Shown here one piece after another: positions 35,041-46,868 of a DNA stretch of 64,000 nt. How positions within the stretch are numbered: the first letter of the stretch is position 1; each line of letters starts with the position of its first letter. The notes under the pieces are model-generated. The model searched no databases. It saw only the letters and a program-made list of their open reading frames with translations, and had not been told where the DNA came from. Source of the DNA: Armigeres subalbatus (taxonomy: Eukaryota > Arthropoda > Insecta > Diptera > Culicidae); assembly GCF_024139115.2 (NCBI RefSeq), contig NC_085141.1:224674307-224738306 (forward strand), written 5' to 3'. The position numbers were made by a program, and so were the translations under genes.

Positions 35041-37205
35041 TTAAATCAATTTCAAATTTTAATTTTTAAGAATTTTGTTTTCCGAGTTTTCTTATTTAAT
35101 CAAATAATTTCCTGAGTCTATTAATCTTTTTTGATTTTTCAACATATTTAGAGTTTGAAAATTCTTATTCAATGCTGACTTATTGCAACTTTTATAAATT
35201 TCAGGATTATTTTTTATTTCCCGTGTAAGAAATTGGATAAATATTTTAGAGTGTATCATTCACCACTATAATAGCGTTTTATAGAATTAGGTAGGTATTT
35301 ATTATAATTCGCTAGGTTTAAACACAAAAGGAATGAATGTGGAATTAACTCCATGGGAATGGTATCATTTAAAAGCATTGAATGCACCGTACGTATCAAA
35401 AGTAATAAATTGTCAATGAAACTTTTGAATTCGTCCTCTGCAAATTGTGTACTAAAAGGGTCTTAATGATGTAGGCAATGCTCTTAAATCCTGGACAGGT
35501 CAAATCCGTTTTTCTTTTCTGGGGCTGTTCGGGTCCTGACAAAAGGCCAACATCTTTGCCCAATTGGTCACATGGCCGTGCGAGCCCTTGTGCAAAACGA
35601 GGCCAGAAGTGAAAGGAAGGTCTTTATGAAATTTCTGTTGTTTTCGCTGCGTGTGAATAAGTTCCTTTTGGGAATTAATGCAAGTACTCCGCACCGAGAG
35701 GCAAGGAAAATAAAACAGATTAACAGTAACACGCCCTGACCGAGGACCAAAGTGTGGGGCGGAATGGTGCACGGAAAATTTGTGGACCCAGCGATCCCCG
35801 AAGGTTGTAGAGCGCAAGTGGCACCCCTGCCCAGGAAACTCGGGCAGAATTAATTTCTTCTCTCAGCATCCATCGGATGGAAGGAAGGCAGGCAGAAACA
35901 ACGACAGCCTTATCAAACAAATCGCTTAATTGATTGATACTCGATTGACCTTTTGCTGGGCAAGTTGTTAACTTAATTTACAACGTGCTTGACATGAAAG
36001 GTGCGACAAGCGCGGGACTTTGATCGCATATTGAAATAAAAAGTGAGCAATGGGTCCCAGAGGTAACCACTGCCAGAGCTTTCGAACTTACGCATGACTT
36101 CGGACCTTATACTGCGAGCCAGATGTTAGCAATCGAAACGACAAATGTGGCATGTTTGAAGTGACAGCCAAAGTAGGAGAGAATAACAAATTTATGTCAT
36201 ACATCATATCAAAATTGGATTCTCGAATCCCTAGCTCCCCCGTGTAAAAATTTAATATTTTTGGTATGCCTTCCCCTCCTATATAATACGTAGATGTGAA
36301 TATTTTAAATGCATTGTTTTTCGTGTTTGAACCATGTAGGGTTATTTTAGGTGCTAGTTCGCAGATTAACGAAATTTCGTTCCAAATTTTAACAGTCACT
36401 GCCTAGTATTGATTTTTATAACTTTTGCCAAAGATACGAAAAATATTATGAGAGACTGATTGGTATACACTGACTGTAATAAACAATGTGCCTTTTTCCT
36501 TAGCATGCTGAAAACCCTTCTACACTGCTCCACGATATTCGCCCTTATCCTTATCTCAATACCTTATTGGCCACCGTCGTCACCGCCACCGAACTCCTGT
36601 ATGGACAAATTATTAAATCGAAACGAACTCCGCCGGCTTCCCCCTGCTTGCAGGCTGCCAGCATCAGCCAGCAGCCGCGGATCCGCTGGTCGTCAACATC
36701 GCGATCACAGTGCGTCAGGTTGCACCACGCAGAGTCACACCGCATAAGAGATACAGAGGAATAACACCAGAAAGCGTAAACGCACGACAGCTCCGAGAAA
36801 AGAAAGCAAAAACATTAAGCTTCATAATTTAAATGCAATATTTACTCAGGCCTTATCATTATTTTGCCATTTTTATTTAATAAAAGGCACTTACTTCTGC
36901 ATTAAAACCTAACAAAAGAGCATAAAACCGACGTAAAACGACGTGCATAAATTACGCAGGAATCGATTCATACGGGAATCGCGTTTCGCACTGATGCTGG
37001 GGGAAGCATCACACTGGAAGGCCTCGAGGTATACGGATGGTAAGGGACCTGCTAACAAAGCATATACATCATAATTACATTCGAATGAATACAAACAGGC
37101 GGGGAACAATTAAACAATGTTGAATCTAGATTTGGGACTTCTGTTTCACTCAGCTGCCTTCATTTTTCGGTTGATCCAGTCGTGATCGGGCAGAAGTTGT
37201 AATAT
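35041..37205. other. Unassigned region
   Basis: AT-rich at 35041-35470; more balanced composition at 35500-35900 and 36540-36770 with overlapping short frames in several phases. No domain, splice structure or terminal repeat is recognised. Confidence 0.45.
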
Positions 37206-37330
37206 TAGTGCTGTTCAATGAGCAGCTCGAAGTTGTTCTCGTCCTGCTCGTTCTTTTTTGTCAACAAATGAGCATGAGCAGGACAGGGAGAAACTTCGAG
37301 CTACTTCAAGCTCTCATTGGACAGCACTAT
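37206..37330. mobile_element. MITE with AGTGCTGTTCAATGAG ends
   Basis: The left end AGTGCTGTTCAATGAGCAG faces CTCATTGGACAGCACT at the right with one mismatch; inner CTCGAAGTT and AACTTCGAG blocks also pair. ATT occurs on both sides. Length is about 125 bp and it is non-coding. Confidence 0.6.
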
Positions 37331-37524
37331 TGTAAATATGTAGTACTACTGTTTACCACTTATTTCTAATTGTTCTTGTTAATTGCCTGTGAGGAAAAAT
37401 ATGATAATGTTCAATCCGCCCATTCATATTTCACATTCAGTGTTGATTATGAATTATCCAAACTTGCTAGAGCCACTGAGCTGAAATGTGTTGTGTTAGA
37501 AATTTGTGCGAGCGTAAGATATTA

Positions 37525-37747
37525 AGGTCACTCCTGACGGAATCCAAGCTTAAGAGTGCTCGCGTTTTCGGAGGCACATCACTCGATACGGAAGCAACGC
37601 ACAACTGTCATATTTATTATTTCACGCATGCTGCGACGCAGCAAAGCTAAATCAACAAAAATGACAGTTGTGCGCCGCCTCTGAATCGAGTGGTGTGCCC
37701 CCGAAAACGCGAGCACTTTGGAACTTGGATTCCGTCAGGAGTGACCT
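37525..37747. mobile_element. Palindromic MITE, copy 3 (AGGTCACTCC termini)
   Basis: Third copy, 223 bp, TA on both sides (37523-37524, 37748-37749). It is nearly identical to copy 2, including the GCACAACTGTCAT and CTCTGAATCGAGT inner blocks, more so than to copy 1. Confidence 0.88.
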
Positions 37748-37749
37748 TA

Positions 37750-38124
37750 AATTCATTAAATCAACTACAGTGATCATTCGCTAATTGCACCACGATCGAA
37801 TCCTGGGAGCTTTGATCTGCCGTAATGTTGTCTACCTAACACATTTAACAAAGGAATGTTTTATGCACCAAACTTTACCCAAAAGCAAATTATTTTTTTA
37901 TATCTTTATTTGAGTGATGTTTTCACGAACAGATAAAAAGCAAAAAAATGAAATAACATCGTGGTTTTGACATCACGTTTTGACGTTTGGCTGCTTTCCT
38001 CTTGGGTTTTGCTACATTTAGCGAAACGGAAACTAAAAAGTGCCTAAACTAAAATTAAACTGAAAAAAATATCTATTGTATGGCATCTATTAAACCGTCT
38101 TTGGTGGTGAAATTTGGCGTCAGT
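37750..38124. other. Unassigned stretch
   Basis: No feature recognised. Confidence 0.4.
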
Positions 38125-38136
38125 AGTACGAACTAT

Positions 38137-38419
38137 GGGCCCTCCTTAGCCGTGCGGTAAGACGCGCGGCTACAAAGCAAGACCATGCTGAGGGTGGCTG
38201 GGTTCGATTCCCGGTGCCGGTCTAGGAAATTTTCGGATTGGAATTTGTCTCGACTTCCCTGGGCATAAAAATATCATCGTGCTAGCCTCATGATATACGA
38301 ATGCAGAAATGGTAACTTGGCTTAGAAACCTCGCAGTTAATAACTGTGGAAGTGCTTAATGAACACTAAGCTGCGAGACGGCTCTGTCCCAGTGTGGGGA
38401 TGTAATGCAAATAAGAAGA
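38137..38419 (+). mobile_element. tRNA-derived SINE, Feilai-like, copy 1 (full length)
   Basis: It starts GGGCCCTCCTTAGCCGTGCG, has an A-box-like TAGCCGTGCGGTAAG and a B box GGTTCGATTCC at 38201, a non-tRNA body and an ATAAGAAGA tail. AGTACGAACTAT (38125-38136) and AGTACGGACTAT (38420-38431) are a 12-bp target duplication with one mismatch, as for LINE-mobilised SINEs. I recognise it from memory as like Feilai of Aedes aegypti. Confidence 0.85.
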
Positions 38420-38524
38420 AGTACGGACTATAATTGGATGGGTGAATCAGTCAAGTGATAAAAGAGTTTAAAAATAATGTTAGGTAATTTCGAATATTAC
38501 GAAATTTTTAATGCATTTAATCGT

Positions 38525-38572
38525 CTACTAGTCGACCCTGCAGACGTTGTCCTGCATAGTAGGCGAAAATGC
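38525..38572 (+). repeat. Head fragment of the CGACCCGGCAGACG element
   Basis: ACTAGTCGACCCTGCAGACG and the next 25 bases match the head at 46-86 with one mismatch. The match stops at about 38572, where RTE family C sequence begins within a few bases. Confidence 0.7.
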
Positions 38573-38575
38573 TTC

Positions 38576-39880
38576 AGTCTGTCTCAGGTCACAAATGAGG
38601 TTGACACTTCGTCTCCAACCCAAATACTTGAAATCGAGCCATCCAGCATTGACGTATCAGTCTAATCAGTTTCGCCGGAAAACCATCTTCGGACATTATC
38701 TGCCACAGGTCATTTCTCTTCACTGAGGCGTACGCTGCTTTAAAATCAATTAACAGATGGTGAGTCTGCAAGTTGTACTCCCGGAATTTATCAAGGATGA
38801 TCCGCAGGCTAAACATCTGTTCCGACGTTGATCGGTCCTCGCGAAAACCTGCCTGATATTCGCCGACGAAGGACTCCTCAAGCAGTCTGTTAAACAGGAT
38901 ACGCGACAGGATTTTGTACGCCGAGTTCAGAAGGGTGATCTCTCTGTAATTGGCACACTCTAGTCTACGCCTTTTGTTATAGATTGGGCATATGAGGCCA
39001 TCAAACCTGCCGGCAGGCAGTTCTTCATCCTCCCATATCTTCTTGATAATGTGGTGGATTGATTGATTGATGCAGCTGCTTACTTCCGTGTTTGAGAAGC
39101 TCGACCGGGATCTCATCCTTCCCAGCAGCTTTACTGTTTTCAGCTTGTTTAGAGCCTTCTTTACCTCATCTAGCGTTGGTAGTTCCACAGCTTGACCTTC
39201 GCCGACCATGTTCATTCTGCTCCTTCATTTTCACCGTTCAACACATTTTCGAAGTGCTCCTTCCCCCTGGCTGCCACCAAATTCCCTTCCCCCTGTCTGT
39301 CAGCAAATTCCCCTTTCGGTCATTGCACATGACGAGCACTGGCGCAGTTTTATGCCTCGCGCCATTGACAGTTGCGTAAAACATCCGCATATCGTTTCTA
39401 TCCATGTTCTCTTGCGCTTCAGCTATTACACTCTCTTCACTTTGCATTTTTTTCAGCGGTGGATTATTTTCTCCTCTGCCCTTGCTACACTGTACCGCTC
39501 TCTGTTGGAACGGGTACGAGCCACTAGCATTCGACTCCAAGAAACATTTTTGTCGTCCATCACTCGCTGGCACTCCTCATCAAACCAACCATTTCGTTGG
39601 CGTCCCTGTGCAGTGCCTAACACTTCCTGCGCTGTTGTAGTCACAGCTTCGTGGATGTTTTCCAACAATCTGTTGATGTCGCCAGGTCTAGTGGCATCTC
39701 CTATCCGCTCGTCCAGCTTCTGGTGGTACTGTTCAGCCACTCCTTCAACTGACAAGCGTTGGATATTAAACGCATCGTTCTGTTGTTTCGTAAATTCGTG
39801 ACGCTGGATAGTCGCGCCCGAATTTTTGCAACTACAAGGTAAAGATCCGAGTCAATGTTCGGACCTCTGAAGGATCTTAC
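38576..39880 (-). pseudogene. RTE-type retrotransposon, family C copy 1
   Basis: Minus-strand pieces encode the end of the endonuclease and linker (39453-39958) and RT blocks including GLICPIYNKRRRLECANYR, YQAGFREDRST and LIDFKAAYASV (38589-39215). The match to copy 2 (54.6-56.7 kb) is clear in sequence and order. The FADD block and C-terminus are missing, several frameshifts are present, and the 5' side stops inside the endonuclease near 39880. Confidence 0.8.
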
Positions 39881-39884
39881 ATCT

Positions 39885-40250
39885 GAGCAATTCTCTGTAA
39901 AATCGAAGGTCGATTTATATTTGTATTTTTTTATTTCCCTGAAATTTTGAATATACATCCTTTATGGCCAAAAAATATCATCTGTATCATTGGTTTGCCA
40001 ACTCTGGTGTAACTTTTGACAAGGGCCTAAGCAAATACACCTTGAACACTTTCAGAAAAACATAACTTGAAAACGGCTTGTCCGATCATTCTGGTGTCTT
40101 TGGCAAAGTTTTCAGTAATTAATAGGGCTATGTGAAAAAAATATACACTGTGAAAAAAATTGTTCAATCATTGAAAATAAAACTCAAAAATCAATTTCCT
40201 CAAAAACGAATTTTTCAATATTTTTTATTTTTTGATATGTTGTAGCAAAT
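39885..40250. repeat. Dispersed repeat, copy A
   Basis: The stretch from GAGCAATTCTCTGTAAAATC through TTTGACAAGGGCCTAAGC to CTCAAAAACGAATTTTTCAA is repeated, with small differences, at 59465-60065. It has no recognisable coding capacity. In both places it begins directly after another repeat. Confidence 0.75.
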
Positions 40251-40408
40251 AATATATCTAGATCAACATTTGAAAAGGGCGTAACAGCCAAAATTTATTC
40301 CTTCTGATTCCTCGTCTACATATATAGCTTTATATGTAGACGAAGAATCAGAAGGAATAAATTTTGGCTGTTACGCCCTTTTCAATTGTTGGTCTAGATA
40401 TGTATTAT
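40248..40408. repeat. Palindrome with about 72-bp arms
   Basis: The left arm (TCTAGATCAACATTTGAAAA onward) and right arm pair almost perfectly around a TAGCTTTA loop near 40325. It follows dispersed repeat A and is probably part of the same family or a MITE inside it. Confidence 0.75.
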
Positions 40409-40429
40409 TTTGCACTATGGTCATGATGG

Positions 40430-40732
40430 AGAAATGGAGAAAGGAGAAATAAGTAAGAAGGAAGTAAAGAAGGAAGATGGAAGAAGGAAGAATGAAAAAT
40501 GAAGAATGAAGGAAGAAGGATGAATGAAGAAGGGAGATGGAAGAAAAAAGAAAGAAGCAGGAAGAAGACAGATAGCAGAAGAAGGATGCAGGAAGGGAGA
40601 AGGAAGAAGGGATATGGTGAAGAAAGAACTTCTCGTTTTCCCTTCTTGATTCTTTCTGCTAATTCGGCCTAATGGCCATTCGGCTTAATGACCATTCGGC
40701 CAAATGGCCTTCGGCCTAATGGCCTGACACCC
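40430..40732. mobile_element. Purine-rich element with one GGCCGAA-type end
   Basis: About 200 bp of GGAAGAAGGAGAAAGG-type purine tract is followed by GGCCATTCGG, GGCCAAATGGCC and a closing GGCCTGACACCC, the reverse complement of the GGGTGTCAGGCC start of the element at 52788. The left terminus is missing, so this is a partial copy. Confidence 0.6.
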
Positions 40733-41023
40733 TTCAATATATGTTAAGGCGGAAGATTAGTATGAATCTCTGCACAGTGAGTCAAGATGAGCAAAAATGA
40801 AAAAAAAAAACAAAACAAAAATAGGAACTGGTAGGTAATTCCCGGAACGTAAATAAATTGATTTCAGATAATGATATGTAATATTCCAACCAAATATAAA
40901 TATTCGTGCAACGATCGCGTGTTATAATTAGCTAGTAGCATAGAAGAGGAAGAGAATGATTAATCATAGTCTGGAGACAATAAAATTTAAATCAGCATCA
41001 ATAATAAATTAAACATCAATTAT
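40733..41023. other. Unassigned AT-rich stretch
   Basis: No feature recognised. Confidence 0.4.
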
Positions 41024-41265
41024 AACCGTCTAAGATGAATTAAGTACTCTCCATTTAATTCCACCAATTATTTTCGATATCTTTGCAGATACGTATTTCG
41101 ACCACAACTGTGTGGTCGTCTTCAGTGTCTCGTACGTACGTAAGTCGAGTCAAGTACGAGACACTGAAGACGACCACACAGTTGTGGTCGAAATACGTAT
41201 CTGCAAAGATATCGAAAATAATTGGTGGAATTAAATGGAGAGTACTTAATTCGTTTTAGACGGTT
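41024..41265. repeat. Palindrome (112-bp arms) with a hammerhead-like core
   Basis: Arms 41024-41135 and 41154-41265 pair with about two mismatches around an 18-bp spacer. Each arm contains CTGAAGACGACC..GGTCGAAATACGTATC, whose order (CUGANGA, hairpin, GAAA, short palindrome, UC) resembles a hammerhead ribozyme core, with one extra base before the hairpin. The inner 60 bp recur at 59340 and 54532. Confidence 0.8.
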
Positions 41266-41876
41266 GAATACATTCCACTAAAAGAGCTTAATATATTTTT
41301 CTGATCAATTATAAAAAAAAATAAGGAAAATGTTGTAAGCTAAAAGGTGATTCAAGTATGACGTATACTACTTTTCAAAAATTTTCAACACCCATTTCCC
41401 CTCTGTCACTATTTTTGGTATACCTAATGTACACACTGTCACAAAATGTTAGACTTCCTGCCCCTTAAACTTTAGACGTCATTGTTGAATGACCCCTAGT
41501 GTTGAAATCAAAAGATAGATTTGAGAAATACAAAATCGGCTGACGTTTTCAAGAAAATTCACTGTTAGGACTTAACAATTGTAACTCCTGGCTATATTTC
41601 TTAATTCATGTAAGCCTAAAACATAGTAAAATCAAGTTCACATACTGCAACCAATACCAAAATGTTGAAAAATGCAAACGTGACCTCTACTATTGGTTTG
41701 GTACAAGGATTTTTGAATTTATTTTCAATATTTTTGTCCATCCTGATGTGCAATATTGAATAAAAGCCTTCCGCTGTATGCCAAATATTAGTATGGTTGA
41801 AAGATTCTTTCCCAAAATAGTTGACCCAGAGGTTTTATTTCGGAGAATAAATTATTTGATATTGTCTCCCACAACC
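41266..41876. other. Unassigned AT-rich stretch
   Basis: No feature recognised. Confidence 0.4.
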
Positions 41877-42167
41877 CTTCTTCTTCTTCTCTTCTTATTG
41901 GCATTACATCCCCACACTGTGACAGAGCCGCCTCGCAGCTTAGTGTTCTTTAAGCACTTCCACAGTTATTAACTGCGAGGTTTCTAAGCCATTTTGCATT
42001 CGTATATCATGAGGCTAACACGATGCTAACACTTTTATGTCCAGGGAAGTCGAGACAATTTCCAATCCGAAAATTGCCTACACCGGCACCGGGAACCGAA
42101 CCCATCCACCCTAAGCATGGTCTTGCTTTGTAGCCGCGCGTCTTACCGCACGGCTAAGGAGGGCCCC
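41877..42167 (-). mobile_element. Feilai-like SINE, copy 2 (full length)
   Basis: Reverse complement of copy 1: GGGGCCCTCCTTAGCCGTGC starts at 42167, B box near 42100 (GGTTCGGTTCC, one change from consensus), and an AGAAGAAGAAG tail ends at 41877. No clear target duplication was found. Confidence 0.85.
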
Positions 42168-43620
42168 AATGCCGATGGATTACTTAGAGTAATTTACGAT
42201 GGAGTTGCTGGAGGAATTTTTGAAGGTATGCATAAAAAGGTCTTCTGGATAACTTATCGAATTAATTCCTGGGGGTATCTTTATACGAAAACATATCTGG
42301 ATTATATTCCGAACGTACTTTTGGATAAATTCACGAAATGTCACCTGAATGAATACTCTTAGAAATTACTGGAGAAATTTCCGAAGCAACTCCTGAAATA
42401 AATTCCCAAGGGATTCTTGAGAATATCCGAAGAAGTATGATGATGAATCAACTGCAATCCCGATACTTTTAGGTTATATTTTATTTCCAGATTCAAAACA
42501 GGGTTTTGTTTTACTACTGTTCGGATTTGCGCATGAATTTCCAAAGGAACTCCTTCAGATGTCCCTGACGGAGTTCTTGTGAAAATTTCTAAAGTAATTT
42601 CCGGAATAATTCCTGTATTAATCTAGAAGTTTATATAGCAAATTCTTTCAGATATTCGCTGAGAAAATGTTTTCAAAAATCTATTCGGGTGGTTCTTCGT
42701 AAATTAAGTCAAGAATACATTCTGAAATTCCTCCTGAAATACATTTGGAAACACCTGCCAGAATTTCTTCCAAAATTTCTCCAGAAAATCCTTCAGAAAT
42801 TCTTTCGGTACTCCTCCACTTCCAGGCATTCTCCGGACATTCTTTTAGTTAAACAATGTAATATTCCTTTCAAAACTCCTACAGGAATTATTCCGCAAAG
42901 TTTGTTGGAAAATTATTGAAGAATGAAATAGAAAATTCTAAAGGAGTTTTCGTAGGAGTTTCTAACGGAAATTCGAAAGGATTCTCTAAGTAATTCCCAA
43001 AAGAATTTGCAAATGAAATTTCCCAAGGATTCTTAAAAGAAATTCTGAAGGATTTTATACGAGATTCCCGAGAGAATGCCCAAAGTAAATTCCGAAGGAA
43101 TTACAAGATGAAACTCCGAAGATCCAGAAGATTTGCTTAAAAAAATTGGAGGTATGACCGAAAGAATTTGTTAAGGTTCAAATTACCGTCATCCAGCCAT
43201 TGACGAGGAAGATAGCCACGTGCTCGTACCACCCCCAGTAATAAAACCACCCACCGAGGATAAAAAGCAGCCTCCAGCTGGATGGGGGAAGTATTTTTGT
43301 TTCAAAACTACATCATCCAATAGCGAAGACATAATTATATCCGGTGGATGCTTAATTTGGTTGTATTTCGCTTTAGTTTTCAAAAAACTGCCTTTTGCAA
43401 CATTTTTTCTCAAGAGGGGAAATCGACGATTTACTCTCACGCACTCTAAAATATAAGAGAGCCCTGACCTTTATTTTTTCATGTGCTGCCAGTGGCTGAG
43501 AATTGCGTGTCCATTGCCAGGTGGCTCAATTCAAGCTTTTTGGTGTGGGGGAGAGCAAAAAGTCACTCCAAAAAAAGGAGAAATTCCTTAGAAGAAATTT
43601 CGAAGGTACCTTGCGAATAT
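42168..43620. repeat. Degenerate AATTCCTTCGGAAATT-type repeat field
   Basis: Irregular repeats of motifs such as GAAATTCCTTC, AGGAATTTC and GGAATTCTT, mostly 15-30 bp apart, cover most of the stretch, broken by about 270 bp of other sequence at 43180-43450. Codon-like runs of Phe, Leu, Lys, Pro are artefacts. The same texture flanks and fills the hAT element at 43639. Confidence 0.6.
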
Positions 43621-45457
43621 CTTCCTAGTGTTTCGGAGTAGACCTGTGCGGCGAATTATTTGTGAACGGCGGCGGCGTAAGGCCATTTTTACACCGGCGG
43701 CGGCGTCACGCCGTAAGCAATGTTCGGCGGCGGCGGCGGCGTGAATCGGCGTGAAGAAGTTTGAGCTGAGAAAAAAAGTTTCACGCGGCAAGCCATATGA
43801 TGCTTTTTTTTTTTTTTTTTTTTGTACAATTACTGGCTACAGTCAGATTGATGGGGTGAACATCCTAATAGGTGTAGCTTGTATGTCCACAGCAAAAGTT
43901 TACATCACATCCTTCACCAGGACATTACAGCATCACAGCACATAAGTTTATTGGAAAGTAATTTGGATACAAATCCAGAAATTCGTTTGGAAATTCCTCA
44001 AGATATTCCTCAGAAAATTCGAAAAAGGAATTCTAAGCATTAATTAAGATATTCTCATCAGTGCGTATATTGAACTCAAAGTTTGGGTTGATTTATCTGT
44101 CCGTGTAGGAATACCTACGGACACTGATTTAGGAATACAACCGGAAATTCCTTTTGGAAAAAAACCTTTGAAATAACTCTGGATTTTTTTTCTTAGAAAC
44201 TCCTTCAGGATTTTTTTTTTGAATTTCTTATAAAAATTCTTCCAGTAATTCTTCAACAATTTCTTTTGAAACTCTAGGAAGATATTTTTGGTATTCTCTC
44301 GAAATTTCCATCTGGAATTTATTTAGAACTTTCTCTAGGATTTTTTTTCAAATTTCCTCAGGAGTTTCTTCGAAAATTCCTTTAAAAATTCCTCCATATT
44401 ATAATTCGTTCCGGAGATATTCCTGCAGTAATTTTGTATAGTTTACTGAAGGAATTTTCTAAGGACTTCCTGGAGGGTATTCCAAAGGAGTTTCTGAAGA
44501 ATAAATAATAGGCCTTTCCAGAAGATTTTCTGACGGAATCCCTGGATGAATGTCCATAAATTCCTGTGGTGTTTCTAAAGAGATTTTCGTATAAATTCAT
44601 GGAGGAACTTCCGACTCAATTCTTGAAGGAATAACTAAAAAAGAACCTGGAGAGATTTTCGAACAGAATTTTAAATGAAAGATTTTTAGTGGATGTTTCA
44701 AACAAATAGCTATTGAAATTTAAATAGAAATTCCTACATTTCTCCAAGAATTTCTTCGAAAATCTGGACAGTAGTGAAACAAACTCAGTTTTGACTCTAT
44801 AATCAAGACTACATGCCAAGAAAAACTCCCAAAATATCGAGATTGTGGATATTGCTCAAGAATTTCTTGGGAATTTACTGCAGGAGTTCCATCGAAATCT
44901 TCCACAGATTTTCTCAAAAATACCTTAAATAATTCCCTAGAAAATATATTCAGGAATTATTACGGTAGGACATCAAGAAACTCATTCTAATATACCTTCA
45001 AAAATTCTGCCAGGAATTCCATCGGGAATTTCTTCAGGGATTCCTTCAAAAAACGTCCACAAATGAAACCAGCTTTTTCTTTAAAATTTCCCTTAGGAAT
45101 TGCTTCGAAACTTCTTAGGACCTTAGGAAATATCTTAAGGAATTCTTTTGGAAATTCTTTTAAAAATTCTTCTAAGACTGATTATGACAATTCCATCAGG
45201 AATTCCTTAAAAAATTCTTTTTGGAATTGGAAATAAAAATTTCTACCCATGTAGATGGGTACACTCCCCACAGTTGTAATGGATTTGACGCGCCCTTCAT
45301 CAAAGAGCTACCCCTCGAAAAGCTCAAAAAGGATTGCGAATTTATTTATTAGTCTGTTGAATTACACTGTTCAGAGGAGATCCCGCGGGCTGCGCGTAAG
45401 TGTCTCTGCTAATGGGTCTGCCGCCTCCGTTTTTTGCCCTTCATGCAGCAGGGGTTA

Positions 45458-45680
45458 GGGACAAAAGGTCGAAAGACAAAAGGTCGAAAGGAAAAGGTCG
45501 AAAGACAAAACGTCGAAACACAAAAGGTCGAAGGGACAAATGGTCGAAAAGGACAAAAGGTCGAAAGGGACAAAAGGTCGAAAGGACAAAATGTCGAACG
45601 GGACAATAGGTCGAAAGGACAAAACGTCGAACGGGACAAAAGGTCTAACAAAAAAACAAAACATCAAAAAGAACAACAGG
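45458..45680 (+). repeat. GGACAAAAGGTCGAAAG minisatellite
   Basis: About 13 diverged units of 15-18 bp. The open frames here on both strands are repeat-derived. The GGTCGAA core recalls the GGCCGAA motif of other repeats in this window. Confidence 0.85.
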
Positions 45681-45960
45681 TCGAAATAGACAAGAAACTG
45701 AAACGGAGAATTTTCTTCAGAATTTTCTCCATACAATCATCCACGGGGATAAATCCAAAAATTCCTCAAAATTCTAAGAATTTTCTTCAATTATTCCTTC
45801 AGAACTTCCTCCAGGATGTCTTTCGGACATTATTTCAGGAAAACCAAGAAATTTCTTTGTGATTTTTTTTATAGAAATAAATTAAACCCGTTTTTAGAAC
45901 AATTCTGGCAATTTAAGTACAAGGAGGAGTGAAGGAAATGTTCAATTTGATGGGTGACGT

Positions 45961-46090
45961 GCCAAGTTACCATTTTTGCATTCGCATATCAAGAAGCTAT
46001 CACAATGATACTCCATGCTCAGGGAATTTAAAAAAATACTACCAGACTGGGAATCCAAATTCAACTTTAAACACTATGACTTGTAGCCGC
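45961..46090 (-). mobile_element. Strongly diverged Feilai-like SINE piece
   Basis: GCCAAGTTACCATTTTTGCA, CGCATATCAAGAAGC, CAGGGAATTTA and TTGTAGCCGC follow the same order and spacing as in the minus-strand copies at 41877 and 59696. It is much more diverged than the others, so older, and it sits inside the hAT element. Confidence 0.6.
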
Positions 46091-46544
46091 AAATATAAGC
46101 ACTAGACTAATTAAGATATGTAACATTCAAATCTTTAAAAAGATGATGAACCACCCAATGCGACTAGATTGAGGTTATTCCACATGAAGTTACATATAAG
46201 ATTAGAAGTTCATCGCTACGCTCGTTGATTTGTAGGTCTGTTGCCAAGAAGTTCTTGGATGACCTAGCATTTAACACGCCAATGCCGGTAAAAGTGACAG
46301 AGATAAAAACAAATCTGCTAAAAGTATTATAACAGCTATTTAATCAATGCCTGATAGGTTGCTTTGGTCCGGTAGATGCAAACGCACTACATACTGTGAT
46401 TTTTGTGTTGGCCAATCATCGGCGTGAAATACGAAATTCGGCGGCTTGGAGCCAATCGGCGTATGGCGCGCCGCCGACAGCTTGACCGACGTCGGCGTAC
46501 GTCAATAAGTGTCGGCGGCGGCGGTGCACAGGTCTATTTCGGAG

Positions 46545-46868
46545 GGATTCATTAAGAAAGTACTAGCAGAATTCCTAAAGTATATTCCAAGAAAAAATCC
46601 TAAATCAATTTCCGAATAAACCCCTGAAGGTATTTCCAAAGGCATTGCTAAAGAAACATCGGAAGGACTAAAGGGCATTTCCGAAGGTATTCCTAAAACA
46701 GTTTGCGTAGCTATTCCGGAACTGAAGAAGGATTTTCAAAAAAAAAAAATCTGTAGAAATTCCTAAAAGAATTCGTAAAAGAATTTCCGAATGACTTTCG
46801 ATATTGCTTTTAATTCCTTCTTTGAATTTTCGAGGAATTTCCAAAGGAATCTTCCAATTTATTTTGAG
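46545..46868. repeat. Degenerate AATTCC-type repeat field
   Basis: Continues the texture of 42168-43620 to the right of the hAT element. Confidence 0.5.

Larger units (their letters stand above)
43639..46536. mobile_element. hAT-type element with GGC-rich ends, 8-bp duplication
   Basis: The left end TAGACCTGTGCGGCG and right end CGGCGGTGCACAGGTCTA are inverted, and TTTCGGAG occurs as a perfect 8-bp duplication on both sides (43631-43638, 46537-46544). Both termini continue into GGCGGCG-rich stretches (43645-43755, 46425-46525). The 2.9-kb interior is AATTCC-type repeats, a minisatellite and a diverged SINE; no transposase motif is seen. Confidence 0.82.

Noticed and set aside
38137..38215. 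A true tRNA gene
   Set aside because: A and B boxes are there, but the sequence continues into a SINE body with tail and target duplication, and similar copies occur elsewhere in the window.
45250..45365. Possible coding remnant (HSCNGFDAPFIKELPLEKLK)
   Set aside because: Readable for about 30 codons but not assignable to any family, and embedded in the hAT element interior.
45409..45862. Arg/Lys/Gly-rich frames as a nuclear protein
   Set aside because: Repeat-derived from the GGACAAAAGGTCGAAAG minisatellite.
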